From: Pardosa pseudoannulata
Taxonomy: Eukaryota > Arthropoda > Arachnida > Araneae > Lycosidae
NCBI GenBank assembly: GCA_032207245.1
Contig: CM063498.1
Span: forward strand, 86,746,461 to 86,810,460
Length of the DNA stretch: 64,000 bases
Direction of reading: 5' to 3'
Positions 34,794 through 48,829 of this stretch are shown here, one piece after another; the first letter of the stretch is position 1; the number at the start of each line of letters is the position of its first letter. The translations under genes and the position numbers were made by a program. The notes beneath the pieces are model-generated. The model saw nothing but the letters and a program-made list of their open reading frames with translations. It ran no database searches and was not told the DNA's origin.

Positions 34794-35116
34794 CAGGGTT
34801 CCCAGTGTTTTTCTAGAACAAGAGTTAAGGACTTTCTAAGGACCAAAGTATAAATTTATAAGGACCTACTTGAAATACATGGCATAACGACATAAACCTA
34901 TTTCCTGAGGAACATATTTTAATGATTATGAACTAGACAAGGCATGTTCAATAAATGCCCTACAATATTTCAAAATTAAGTTTCTAAAAATTCCTAAAAA
35001 TTAGTAATAAGATATATCTATTTGACAAAAACTAATTTTGAAAAATGTACATCTAAAGCTTTTTGAGTGATCAAACTAGAAATTGTACAATATTATAAAC
35101 AGTATAAATACAATAT

Positions 35117-35172
35117 TATAAACAATATATAAATACAATATTATAAACAGTACTTTCTGAGGGTTTAAAAAT

Positions 35173-35233
<61 letters not shown>

Positions 35234-35335
35234 TCATTTTTAAACCCGCAGAAAGTACTGTTTATAATACAATATTACAACAAATACAATATTATAATAA
35301 ATACAATATTATAAACAGTACTTTCTGAGGGTTTA
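35117..35335. repeat. Inverted repeat around an AT tract
   Basis: The arm ending aaacagtactttctgagggt and ttaaaaatgact is mirrored after the AT run at 35176-35230 by gagtcatttttaaacccgca and gaaagtactgttt. The arm then recurs in direct orientation before the second AT tract. An intrastrand hairpin of about 40 bp plus the AT arms is possible. Confidence 0.7.
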
Positions 35336-35341
35336 AAAATG

Positions 35342-35471
<130 letters not shown>

Positions 35472-35474
35472 ATA

Positions 35475-35828
35475 CTAGCTGATTATACCCGACATTGCCT
35501 GGGAAGGAAGAAAGTTTTAGATTTTTCTATTACATTCAATGCAAGGAAAATTAAACTTCCATAAATAATTGAAATATCTACAAACTCCCATCCTCCATTC
35601 TTCATTTAATTAAAATCTGCAGGACTGTTAGCTATTAGGAAAGGGCAGCTAACCTTATACTTTTCAGTATGTGAAAGATTATTTATTGGTCAAATAATAA
35701 GTAACTAAGAAAAAACTGTTCCATAAGAAAACTGATAGGAAATCATGCGGCGACAATGGATTGTGTTAATGGAAAAATTGATCACATTCCAATTTAAAAA
35801 TTAAGCAGTTTTTAAGGACTTTGATAAA
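35475..35828 (-). mobile_element. Helitron 3' end, minus strand, nested in the MITE
   Basis: On the minus strand a CCCAGGCAATGTCGGG-like element leads through tataatcag to CTAG, followed by T, matching the usual arthropod Helitron terminus. The hairpin is partly decayed. The 5' end was not located, so the right boundary is only the edge of the flanking MITE sequence. Confidence 0.55.
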
Positions 35829-35911
35829 AATTAAGTAGTTTTAAAGGCCCTTAAAAATGAAAGATAAAATTAAGGAGTTCTTAAGGACTTTTAAGGATTG
35901 TGGGAACCCTG

Positions 35912-36959
35912 CTATCCCAGCATATAGACTCCTACGCTCGGGTGGCAGCGATTGTCAACCTTTTTTCAGTCCGAGTACCCTTCACTGGCTCAATTACTTT
36001 CTGCATTCTCCCATCCCTTCCAATCTATTTTATCCATTACAAATGCTGAAATATTCTCCAAAAATGCAGTATTTTTGACATTTTCTATGTTGATTTAAAA
36101 ATCTTTATCTACTGGTGAAAGATGCTTAGTTGAGTATTTCATATTTATCTACTTGTTACCTAAATTTGAGTCTATACACTTTTTATTTAGTCTTTAACTG
36201 ATTTACACAGTTTATATGCAGACTGATACACATAATTAAGCTTTCTTTGCATTTTCAGTCCAAAGAGGGCTTAATTCTGCCAAACCAAAAAAATAACATG
36301 CCCTCATGAATACATGGGTCTTGGATTAATAAGATATCTAGCTTTTCAACTACTGTGAATTAGAATACTGTCATCATGGATACTCTTGAGGCTGTAGCTT
36401 TATTTGGCATAATTTTGACATTTTAGTACATTACAAAATAAAAAGAAACAAAAGATGCTGGCAATGGCTTAACTCTAAAACACTGCTGAGAGAAAACAAT
36501 GTTAAAAAGTGGTAGAGAGAAGCTCTCTAACACTGAATACAGCAGAATGACAGACATCAAGCAATTATTATTCATCACTGTTCTTTTGTGCAACATCCCT
36601 TTCTCATGCCTTGTTCTTATTTATGCATCTCAATGTTCACTGAGGGCACTAGATATTTTATGATTCCCAGTACTAAAAGCAGAAAATACTCCCTTTGTGC
36701 ATTCAAATGCTCAGTATCTTCAAAATATCTGATAATTATAACAATGATTAGCCAAATGTTCTTTCTGGCAAAGAACTTTATAAAGTTAAATACATTAGAC
36801 CTTGCTTCCAAAAAGGCCTAAGTAATTCTTGAAGCTGTGAAGATTAAGTGTTCTCTTTCCTTTTAACAAGAAATAAATTTGGATGTAACTTCTATATCTT
36901 CTGTCATGCATCTTTAAGCGTTTATAGCAGTTTTCAGATCTTTATTCTCAGTGGATGTA
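35912..36959. other. No gene recognised
   Basis: Open frames on both strands at 36588-36821 overlap each other and show no motif. Confidence 0.45.
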
Positions 36960-37560
36960 TATATATTACAACCGTCTGAACTCTTTAGAGCATACGACGC
37001 CTTGCAGTCCAATACAGAAAAGAAATTGCCCCATTAGATAGGAGAGTCGAAAAGGAACCCAAAGAAATAACATCCTGAAGGGTAGGACAAGAAGAAAGGT
37101 GATCTCCATGCATTAGGGCTGAAGCATAAAGAACACAGTTCGGTGAATCAGTAAGACCAACTTTGTACAGATGGGCCTGAAGAAAATCATGTCATCTCAA
37201 GGTGGAAACAGGCCATACCAATAGCTCAGAGCAAGGTGCCACATATTTGCCTATCCAAAAAAGACCATTTTTTTCGGAAGCAATATCCCTATAATGGCAT
37301 AGTCAAGCCTTACGAACATGTTCAAGAATGGCTCGCTTAACATTTCTTTAGAGGGGCACAAGTTATGGGTTTGTGCATAAAACAGCCCTCCTTAGCAAGT
37401 GCATCTGCATGCTCATTCCCAGGCACATCACAGTGGCTACAGATCCATTGCAGAATTACCTCTTTCCCTGATTCAATCAAGGAACCAATTCGCTTTTTAC
37501 ACTCGAATTCCATGAGATTAAGTAGGAGTTTGAGTGGAAAGTAGGAGGTTGGAGGCTATT
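36960..37560 (-). pseudogene. Non-LTR retrotransposon (LINE) 3' fragment
   Basis: On the minus strand, near 37390-37470, the frame reads WICSHCDVPGNEHADALAKE, the C-terminal RNase H motif with the fourth acidic residue. Downstream, near 37080-37175, it reads HLYKVGLTDSPNC and HGDHLSSCPTL, the C-terminal Cys/His segment that follows RNase H in Jockey/CR1-type LINEs. Frameshifts separate the pieces. The reverse transcriptase domain is missing, as expected of a 5'-truncated copy. Confidence 0.7.
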
Positions 37561-38464
37561 ATCTTCTGCAAAGTTGTCCTTATGTTTTTTACCTGGAAGA
37601 ATTCTGCCAGTGGCTGTTCCCTCAAATAGTTTTCTAGTTTTTCTTTTCCTGAAATGCTGGATGATCTAACTCCTACCTCATTCAGGAGGATTTTTAGCTT
37701 TGTTAGAGCGATACCTCAAGGACATTGTAAACCTTCCAAAGATCAAGCCATCTTCTTCATTGATTTATTGATCTGTGAAGAACAAGTGTGAATAAATGTA
37801 ATTTTGCAGCTTCTGTTAGAATCTAGGTATTGGCAAAATGTTTCACCTTTCTTCTCACTAAAATCACTAAAGTTTTCAACAAAGCACCCTAAATTAATGT
37901 GTAAGGAATGAACAGCTCCCATTTCAGCCAAGTTCTTTAAAATTGAAAAGCATGTCTCTTATAATTATTTGACTTGCTTGCCAACAAAGCTTTTAACAAC
38001 TGAACAGTTGAAGACCAAGCATAATTCTCCCTAAATTCATTGATTCTATTAAATGTGGGTAAGTTATTAGCTGTGTGATTTGGGAGCCATTAAAGCTTAT
38101 TAAAGATTCTAGCTTTTTATTTTTAAGCATTTATTTTACAAAATTTATTACATAAGAAAAGCAGTTGATATGTTCATACATGCATATATATACACACTTA
38201 AGGTATATCTTAAAATTTGCATATGATTGATGATATAAAAAAATAATGTTTTTGAAGTTTTGTCTGAAATATAACAAAAAATAGCTTTAATATCCCAAGC
38301 ACTATTTTTTTTAAACAGAGTTATATTCTAGAATGATTTAAACTGCATCATTCATCATGAAACCTCGAAATTTTTTTTTACAATTTTTTATGTTAAAACT
38401 TCTATTTACAGATGTAATGAATATTTAAATTACAAAAGTATAAAAATAAACATTTTCAAAACGA
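37561..38464. other. Downstream flank of TTI2, no gene seen
   Basis: This includes the likely 3' untranslated region of TTI2 just below 38465. No other coding signal is found. Confidence 0.4.
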
Positions 38465-38551
38465 TTAGCTTTGACTTTCTCTTGAAATTTTCTTTAGCAA
38501 TTCTGCACCAGGCACATATTCATCTTCCTCCAAATATTCTTCAACCAATTG
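38465..38551 (-). CDS. TTI2: Probable TTI2 terminal exon
   Basis: 87 bases ending in TAA, with a good polypyrimidine acceptor (tttattttactacag). It encodes [17 protein letters not shown] followed by [11 protein letters not shown]. An acidic stretch followed by a basic amphipathic tail suits the TTI2 C-terminus, but the similarity is weak. It starts in phase 0, so joining it directly to exon g (phase 1) gives an early stop. A small exon of length 3n+2 is presumably missing from my reading of the 8-kb intron, or this exon belongs to another transcript. Confidence 0.5.
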   Translation of the reverse strand, partial: QLVEEYLEEDEYVPGAELLKKISRESQS

Positions 38552-41500
38552 CTGTAGTAAAATAAATATGATAATTATATAAATACATATATGTATACAA
38601 ATTGACAAATCACATAAATTAAGGTGATAAGATACATCTCTCATTATATATTTCATATATTTAAATAACATCTTAGGGTTGCTTTTGAAGTGATTAACAG
38701 CATTCCTATTGAGGCTTCTCTGGTTTATACAGACGGCAATATTGAGAGATTCACCGAAAGTGGGGCCTCTATTAACAATGGTGAAGAAGAGATATTTCTC
38801 AAATGTAAGAATACAGATTACTGTTCTGCTTTTAGTTATGAATTGACCACCATTAACATGGCTTTGGATTGTGTTACAGAAAGACATTTGTCCAAAGAAA
38901 TCTGGATCCTTTTGGACAGCCAAAGTGCAATACAATGCCTACAAAATTGCAGATTTACAAGGAATCAAAAAGGAAATAGGATTATATCAAAACTCAAGAC
39001 TCTGTCCTAGATCCTCCTTCTACAATAGATTCTGTCCCATTTGAATTTAAACTATAATGACATTGCGGATAGACTGGCAAAGGAGGGCTCTACCATGACT
39101 CAAGTGATTAGTGATCCTCCAACACACTTTGAGCTATATTCAAAAAGTAAGGCATCTATAAACATCTCTTGTAAGCAACCCACCCTCACATTCATGACAG
39201 TCTAGTGAGGGTCCTGGTGTTATAAATGTTTTTGAAGGTGACAGGAGTGAATAATCTGCATTGGCTTGACTGATTTCAGAGCATTTACAAACCCTCAGGT
39301 TTTTTAAAAATACTTTAGGCAATTCCCTGTTTGCATCAAGTCTAATATTGAGAAAGCCACTCCACAAAACCTTTTCGGTTGCATTAATTTGGTATGCAAA
39401 AGTTGAGGAAACCAACTTTCATCTTGGATGTACTTAAACTATTACTCTACGTTGAAAATGTCAGGTTTTTTTTGCAAAAAATCATGACTTTTTTTATTTC
39501 TTTATTGTAAAATTTCAACTTTTAGGCCTCTAAATCTGTTTTTGTTTTGTCTCTACAGCATGCTAAAGAAAAGTTACAGCTGTTTAAACATTAGTGACAG
39601 CTGTCAAACCAAAACAGAAGTAGCAACTTCAGAGCCGGAAGTGAATTTAAAGCCTTTTGAGCACTTTTTTGACAAAACTTTTTAAATTTTCATGAAGATT
39701 AGTTTAAACATTTTTCTGGTATTTTTAATAATTAACAACTTGGCAATTAGAAAGTTTTGAAGCAAGAAAGTGTGGGGAATTTTAAACATGTATTTTAATT
39801 TTTTAATAGTTAAAGTTGCTTTCATACACTTCAAATGAGTTTTTCTCAGAACAGTACTTTTAATAAAATGTTGAAACTTGAAATGTGATTTTTCAAAAAG
39901 TTCTTAAAATATTTTATTGGAAATTATTATGAATGTTTTTGATAGTATTTACTAGTAAATGACCTAAAAGCTTTAAATTTGGATAATTTTTAATGATGTT
40001 ACACTCATAGTTAGTTATAAAGGTAATGAAAATTCGTTAAAAATTCTGTGTATGATTTTGAAGGACCAAATTTTTTTACCAAATGTAAATTAAGCAAAGA
40101 TTTTAGGTGATTCACTAGTCCAGTGTATAAGAAATGTGTTGCATCAAAAAATATTGAAATAATTTAATTTATTAAAAAATTAGACCTTTTGAAAAAACTC
40201 GATTTTTTTACTAATCTTTCTTCATTTATTAGAAATTTTATAAAAACTTCTCCAGGAATAAATTTTTAAATGCAATTCTCTATGATAATATAAAAAATAA
40301 ATCTAAAAATGTAAAAACATGAACTAGTTTCTATGTTTAAAGAAAAAAGTTCTCCGGAAGTAGATGGGTACCTTAAGCAAATAATCTCATGGATCTGTTC
40401 TGATTCAGATCAGAGGAATAAGCAAGAAGAAGACTATATAATAAAACAGCAGATGCAAAATAATATCCCTTTATATGAATACCCAGCCATCGGTCTAGAT
40501 AATTAAGGTTTAAATATATATATATATATACATACATACACAGTTAAATGAAAATTTTAATTAGTTTTTTAGATCTTATTACATATTAGATAAAACAGAT
40601 ATAAAATAAACCAGATATATAGTAATATAAGCAACTTCAGAAACAAATTAATTTAATGAAAATAAATAAAAATGCAATTCAATTAAATTCCTTAAATTTT
40701 ATTCCCTCATATACTTAATAATTATAAACATACAAATACAATGTAATATTTGGGGATTTATCTATCTTTGCACTCAGCTGGAACTACCAATGTTTTACAA
40801 AGAATTAGGTTACCAATAAAAATGTGAAACTTGAGACATAAATAAACTGTTAAATACTTTTTATTTTGAAATAATCACAAGTTACAGCCAACAATGGAAT
40901 AGATTAACATAGGAAAAAATGGTGAAATGTAAAAAGAAAAACTACGCCTAATAAAAATAGAGAAAATTATATAACTAAAATATCTAGTCAAAAAAGCAGC
41001 TATATTATTGTAAAACACAATTTAAACACCATTACATGGATAAGATTACTTTATCTGACACTAATTTTATAGCTTTTATATATTTTAAAAATAATGATTT
41101 ACATAAATATATATACATATATACACACACATTAATATACTAATCACTTTATGGCCAACCAGTTATTAAAACTTTAATAATTTTAGCACGTCATCCAAAG
41201 AAATATATATCCAGTGGCACCTTATTATATGGCTTGACCTAGCTTAACCCTTTTGTGGGCCATTTATTTCTCACTCCATGTTTCCAAACTTTTAAAACAG
41301 AGCTACTAATTTTATTCAATTGATCGAACAACTGATGACAGCACAAAACCAAAGTAGGAATCAGTCTGCCCGTCGTTTCAATAACAAGACCAATATATTA
41401 TAATGGGTTTTGCTCTTGCCACAGGTGTATTTTGTAAGATCGTGTAGGTGGGAAGTAATCTTCCCACAGCCCACAAAAGGGTTAATGGAGGACAAAAAGC

Positions 41501-44500
41501 ATTTTATCTCCATCAATTCGACATCTCTAAAACACCTTCAATAGTTTATCTGAATCAACATGCAAAATTTCTTGAAGATAGATCTAGCTATTTCAGAATG
41601 CATAGCAGACATACATACATACAGAAGATTTTACATATATAGGTATGTGTATGTAATACATGCTTATCAGTTGAGGAAAACATACTTTAAAAGTTCCAGA
41701 GCATGCATCTTTTAACAAACTTAGGCACATCTCACAGTTAGTTAGAACTTCTTTGGACACTAAAATTACAAAGAAATGTGAATGATTTTAGGGAAAATAA
41801 AAGTATAGAAAATATGCTAACAAATAACTCTACATACAGAAAATTTACTTTAAAGTTATATTTTATGAGGCACACAATTTTAATAAAACAAGATTTCATA
41901 ACAACAAAAGAATCTGTTAAATTTTGCTTTTTAACAAATGCTTTGAAAGCATTTTATATTAACATATTGTAAACAAACAATAACTTTAAACAATTTTAAA
42001 AACAGTCAAACAGGCTAGTAACATAGAAATGAATATGCTAGTACCATAGAAATTGAGTAAACAGGATTTATACGGTTAGAATGTATAAGACTTTAACTTC
42101 AGTTCATATAATTTATCAATTTAAAAAATGCACATAATCAATTATTCAATTAAGAATTGAATAATTCTGACTCTAATATAATAAAGCAAGAAATATTTTG
42201 TAAGAACAGGGCCACATTTATTTAACCATCTGATTATCATAGTCAAAGACAGAAAATGCATATAATCAATTAATAATACTAAGCAAATTCATTTTCTTCT
42301 GACAAATTGAACTTTGGGTAATCAAGTCCTAACATTAAGGTAAAAATGTATACTTATAGCATGGACATATCTGGGTAAGCAAATTACAAAGAATTAGGTT
42401 ACCAATAAAAATGTGAAACTTGAGACATAAATAAACTGTTAAATACTTTTTATTTTGTAAATAATCACAAGTTACAGTCAGCAATGGAAAAGATTAACAT
42501 AGGAAAAAATGGTGAAATGTAAAAAGAAAAACTATGCCTAATAAAAATAGAGAAAATTATGTAACTAAAATATCTAGTCAAAAAAGCAGCACTATTATTG
42601 TAAAACACAATTACATGGATAAGATTACTTTATCTGACACTAATTTTATAGCTTTTATATATTTTAAAAATAATGATTTACATAAATATATATACATATA
42701 TACACACACATTAATATACTAATCACTTTATGGCCAACCAGTTATTAAAACTTTAATAATTTTAGCACGTCATCCAAAGAAATATATATCCAGTGGCACC
42801 TTATTATATGGCTTGACCAAGCTTAACCCTTTTGTGGGCCATTTATTTCTCACTCCTCGTTTCCAAACTTTTAAAACAGAGCTACTAATTTTATTCAATT
42901 GATCGAACAACTGATGACAGCACAAAACCAAAGCAGGAATCAGTCTGCCCGTCATTTCAATATCAAGACCAATATACTATAATGGGTTTTGTGCTTGCCA
43001 CAGGTGTATATTGTAAGATCGTGTAGGTGGGAAGTAATTTTCCCACGGCCCATGAAAGGGTTAATGGAGGACAAAAAGCATTTTATCTCCATCAATTCGA
43101 CATCCCTAAAACACCTTCCCACAGTTTATCTGAATCAACATGCAAAATTTCTTGAAGATATATCTAGCTATTTCAGAATGCATAGCAGACATACATACAT
43201 ACAGAAGATTTTACATATATAGATATATATATGTAATACATGCTTATCAGTTGAGGAAAACATACTTTAAAAGTTCCAGAGCATGCATCTTTTAACAAAC
43301 TTAGGCACATCTCGCAGTTAGTTAGAACTTCTTTGGACACTAAAATTGCAAAGAAATGTGAATGAATTTAGGGGAAAATGGAAGAATACAAAATATGCTA
43401 ACAAATAACTCTACATACAGAAAATTTACTTTAAAGTTATATTTTATGAGGCATACAATTTTAATAAAACAAGATTTCATAACAACAAAAGAATCTGTTA
43501 AACTTTGCTTTTTAACTATTGCTTTGAAAGCACTTTATCATATTAACATACTGTAAACAAACAATAACTTTAAACAAGTTTAAAAACAGTCAAACATGCT
43601 AGTAACATAGAAATGAATATGCTGGTAGCATAGAAATTGAGTAAACAGGATTTATACGGTTAGAATGTATAAGACTTTAACTTCAATTCATATAATTCAT
43701 CCATTTAAAAAATGCACATAATCAAGTATTCAATTAAGAATTGAATAATTCTAACTGTAATATAATAAAGCTAGAAATATTTTGTAAGAACAGGGCCACA
43801 TTTATTTAACCATCTGATTGTCATAGTCAAAGACAGAAAATGTGTAAAATCAATTAATAATACTAAGCAAATTCATTTTCATCTGACAAATTGAACTTTG
43901 GGTAATCAAGTTCTAACATTAAGGTAAAAATGTATACTTATAGCATGGACATATCTGGGTAAGCAAAAAGTAAGCAGTATCTACCCATAACAAAATATAT
44001 CAGAAGTCACATTTTTCTATTACTTTTACATATTTTTTAATAATATGGGGCATTTGCCTATTAAGTATTTGTCTATCCATTGATGCAGGTTTTGTCGACC
44101 ATTTCATTAATAGAGCACTATATAGAGAGTCAACTTTACTCCCTGTAAGGTAGCAACTTCAAGCCTAGGCCCTTTCTTAGGTAACTGGCTGCTAAATACA
44201 TTTCTAAGATAGCCACCCTCAAAATGAAAGAAAATGCTGAATGATTAATAAAATTTTTATTTCATACTAAGCACATATATTAATGATTTTCAAATCAACA
44301 AAAAAAAGTTTTGATATGGGAGGAAAAAAAAGAAAAACAAATACAAATTATGAATAATTTGTATTTGTTTGTTAAAATTTGTGTTTTTTTTTATAAATAT
44401 AAAACAAGTCAAAAACATGCAAGTAACTCAATTTAATTTTGAAGTGAGCAATAAACATATAAAACTTGTAATGTTATTTTAAGATAGTTAGATCATTCTA

Positions 44501-47500
44501 CATCTAAAGACTCAAGGTTACATAGCATTAAAAGCACATTCTACAAGGTTATGAACACAGCTCTAAGTTCAGCCATCCTTGATTTTATCTGCCCATATAA
44601 TTTTATACATTTTCCTCTACTAAATATAGCCTTATGAAGTCTTATATAGAATTTGAACCTATAACCTCCAGCATGGCAGATGGATGCCATAACCACTATT
44701 CTAACCAGGCAATTGTTAAATAATATGCATAACAACCAGTGAAATCTTGATAATTTTCTTAGGTCTTTGACAGTCATCAAACCTGTCAATCTCGAAACCT
44801 GCTTATCTCGAATTTTTTCAATTTCCCTACATTTTCAACAAAAATTTAACATATTTTCCAAACCTATCTCAAATTATTTTTTTCCCAAACCTGTCTATCT
44901 CGAATTTTCGTAAGAAACACATCATTCCAGTTTAGAGCCTTATTGCGTTGACAACCGCACAAGTTCCCATTTTCCGGAAATATACTTCTAGTTTTCTTTC
45001 TCGGGGGGTTGTTTGGTCAGGGACTGAGTGGGAATTGTACTAAAAACGGGTTCTCTGCTTTGGAATAATAAAAAATGGGGGTTGAGGAGGGGGGGAATAG
45101 AAAGAAACCGGCTGAGGAAACTGATAAAAACCTGAAGGAATGGATGATTATCACAGAGAAACTCAATACTGACACTTCATTTAAAGATTTTATAAAAGTA
45201 GATGAATCAGTGGTAACAAGCGGAACATTATTAACTGATTCCGAAATTTTAGAAAACGTTCGTTGAAATTCTGAGGATGAAGAGGATCATGACAAACAGG
45301 AAAACATCGGTGTAGAAAGAGTTGTTAATAGAATAATAATAATAAAAAAAGCCATTGAAACACTAAGAATTTTTTTTTTTGAATCCCATGAAAATATCGA
45401 TCAGGATTGTTTCGCCACTGTGTCAAAACTACAAAAAAAAAATGTCCAGCCTAAAAGAGTTTTACATCAAAAACTCCCAACGGATTACTTTCTGTAAGGT
45501 ATGTAAATAAAACTAAAAGTACTTCAAATTTTCATTCTTTTCAATTGTGTTAAGAAATTTTCTTAGTCTATTTTCATAAAACCTGCGTATCTCGAATTTT
45601 TTTGTACTCCCAAGAGATTCGAGATAGACAGGTTTAACTGTATATGTTACATAATAAACATTTAAGCTAAGAAAACTCACAAGATTTTTCTGATTATGAT
45701 GCACAAAACACATAAGTTGCTATTATTTTGTAAATAAGGGAAGCAATTGTGAATAAAGGAAAGGGGCATTCTTCCCTGGCTTTCAATAGCAATGTTTGTT
45801 CTTATAGTCTCATTGTTAATCTCACATGCAACTGAATATTTCTCCATCTATGTCTTTATATGACACAGAGAGGCATTTAGGAGTGCTTCTAGGGGAAAAG
45901 GGATTTTATAAGAGGAAAGGGGAGAAACAAGTATTGTTTTCCATTAGGCTTGTACCAGAAAAGCACTATCAACATTTAGAAGTGCACAAGTTTTAGTCAG
46001 AATTAAGTAGAGAATAAGCACATGTACAGAAATTTTTTTTATATGTATTTTTTCAGTTTCACTTCATATTTTGTTTACTTTTCAGATATGAATAATAGAT
46101 ATCTAAAAGTATTTATAGAACTGACCTACAAAGAAAAATAAGAAATTTTAAAACATGATAGACAAGCATTAAAACCAAGAGAGCTAAAGAAGCAGAAAGG
46201 GATAGATACTCAAACCTTTCAAATCATATGGTAAAGGTCAGAGTGAGTAGCCATGTAGTTATAATAAAAAAAAGGAGGGGGCGGGGTCTTTTCCTATATT
46301 TCCTATTTTAAATATCTAGTGAAAGTCTCAGAATAAAAAAGATATAGTGATATAAACAATTTGATTAAAACTTGTCATAAGAAAAATCTCTAAAAATATT
46401 TTCTATCACTATCAGATTCCCATTTGAGTAACATTTTACTTCATAAATGTCAGTATTGGCCTGTCCTAAGCAATTAACTAATAGCATGTGCTTGGTTTGT
46501 TGTAATTCAAAACCACATATTAGAAGTACACTTACACTTTTGGCAAAAACAGTGGCATTGCTTGATATAAAAAGATATACCAGTATAAGAATCAGAGGTT
46601 AAAAACAAAGTAATGCCTTTAAAAAAAATAATCAAATCATGTTTTTAATACTGCTTTATATAAACTTACAAGCTTCATCTGGAGTGTAATTGGGAGACTC
46701 CATATCACATATAACCTTTAGCACACCATACATTATATGAAAGCAATGGTTTTCCATTCTAAAAATAGATTTAAATAATTTTAGTATACCTAAGAAATTA
46801 CTAAGGAACTAAGTACTAAGAAATTTGAATAGAACAAAAATTAATGCATTATAACATAATGTTAAGGAAAGCAAAATAACAAATATTTAAAATTATAAGA
46901 TAATCCAAAATGAGAAATAATAATTAAACAGATTAAAAGAGAAATATTTAATACTAACATGGGCCAACATGATCTTATAAGTTCTTGGATAATTTTTAAT
47001 GACATAACTCTGCATTTTTCTTCTGCAATTGAATTAGCTACAAGATTCTGAAGCAAAATCTTTATTGCTTTCTGTAATAAAAAATGTAAGTTTAAGCAAA
47101 TTTATAGGACAAAGTTTAATGATTTCAAAAAGAAACATTGTTCAGTAAAATGCAATACCAAACATGCCAACATTCAGGCACTTGTGTCCGAAGCAACAGG
47201 GTGGTTTGAAATTTTTATATGCTAATTACAAATTATACATAAGTACATATCTTATAGGTTTCTAAATTAAATTTAAAATATTTATACAGTATTAAATTGT
47301 AAAAGATAAATTAAAATTTACGCATTTAAAAATTTATGAGTAGCTTTTTTAGCTTTAACAACTTATTTTTCAGAATAGTGTTTCTTGTAGCAACATTGAC
47401 CCTGATTCAAATATTTCCATTTTTCTATCATCAGGGATTCTAGAGTTCGTCTTCTCAGATGTAACCTAAATTCAGTTTGGCTTTTCCGCACATTACTGAA

Positions 47501-48798
47501 AACTTTTAACATTCAACATTACTGTGTGGAAAGAGTAATACTGGGCATTATTTTTCACAAAACTTTGTGTAATGCTGAACTGTAATCTTATAGCTGTTCA
47601 AAAGGTTTATTATTTTCCGGAGTAATCTAAGGAGTTTTTGCCACAGAAAGGCTGTGCCAAATGCATACACTAGCAGGGAAAAATGAATTGAAATTCTAGT
47701 GCATACCTTCGATAGATTACGATAGCAGAGTTCTTTGAAGCAGAGAAGCTACTCTGAAAATTAAAGCCCAATAACACTGATAAGAGGAAATAAGACAAAG
47801 CTTAAGTACAAACAATTAACATTTATTGGTAAACAGAAACACAAGAAAAACAAATCAGTATAACATTAAAATAAGTTTAAATATAAGGAGACGGCTGGAG
47901 CAAGTTTAAAGTACATACTAGAGCAAGACAAAAAGAAACATTACTACCTTCGGTAATCCTACTTAAAAGCAAAAAATAATAAACTACGTAAAACAAACAG
48001 GAGGAAAATAACCCTACGGGCTAAGGCTACTCGAAGGTAGAAAGTTCAGGCAATCCGCCACGAATGTACACCGCACGGCTGCGTGCGAAAGAATGAACTG
48101 CCGGGGAGAAGGCGAAAGGCGTGCTCTGTGCTGGCTCAGTGAGTGCTCCGACTACTCCCTCCGACACATACTTATACTCGTGCTCTGACTTGCGCACGCA
48201 CATTAAAACAGTTTGCATGCCTAATTAATGAGGAGTCGATTACCGTGTTGCAAAATGTTCGATCGCAACATGGTATGGGAAACTTCTAAGCTCAAGTAAT
48301 AGGTTGCTGTCGATTTGAAATATGTAACAGTTTCTGGAGTTACCAATTTTTCTCCTTTCTCCGGAGAATCCAGAGTAGTTGGCATGTCTGCAATACTATT
48401 AAAAATTTCTATATATAGTTTTGAAATTTCCTTTACTTTTAAAAATACAAAAATTTTTCTCTATATTCATGATTTATCTGAGACAGATTACCTAAAATTC
48501 TGAACACTTAATAGAAATGAATCTTTAAATTTTTAAGTACTTTATATTTTAATATATAAGGTAAAGTTTCTCCATACCTTAAAGCTGATTATAGTTTGCA
48601 TGCTAAATGAAAAATTTATTTCTTATATAATTCTGCATAATATAATCATAGTAAATACAATTTAATATTATTTTAGGATTTTATCCCACATATGTAAGCC
48701 CTTTTGTAAGGATGTTTATATTTAGTATACCGCACTACAATCCTATTAAAAACTAGTCTTTAAAAAATATACAAAAGATTTTGCAATAAAATATTGTA

Positions 48799-48829
<31 letters not shown>

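Noticed and set aside
41448..43556. Paired 64-77 codon ORFs in the duplicated units
   Set aside because: They differ in start and length between two nearly identical copies and have no motif. Their similarity comes from the duplication alone.
43997..44148. Open minus-strand frame after a good acceptor, tested as the missing TTI2 exon
   Set aside because: Its peptide does not resemble the TTI2 C-terminus, and no donor in a phase that would join the last exon was found.
44640..44712. Possible tRNA gene on the minus strand (TGGTTAGAATAGTGG)
   Set aside because: The anticodon arm is poorly paired and the sequence continues into a SINE-like body.
48027..48218. 63-codon minus-strand ORF in GC-rich DNA
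   Set aside because: It lies in the U3-like part of a probable LTR and has no known domain.
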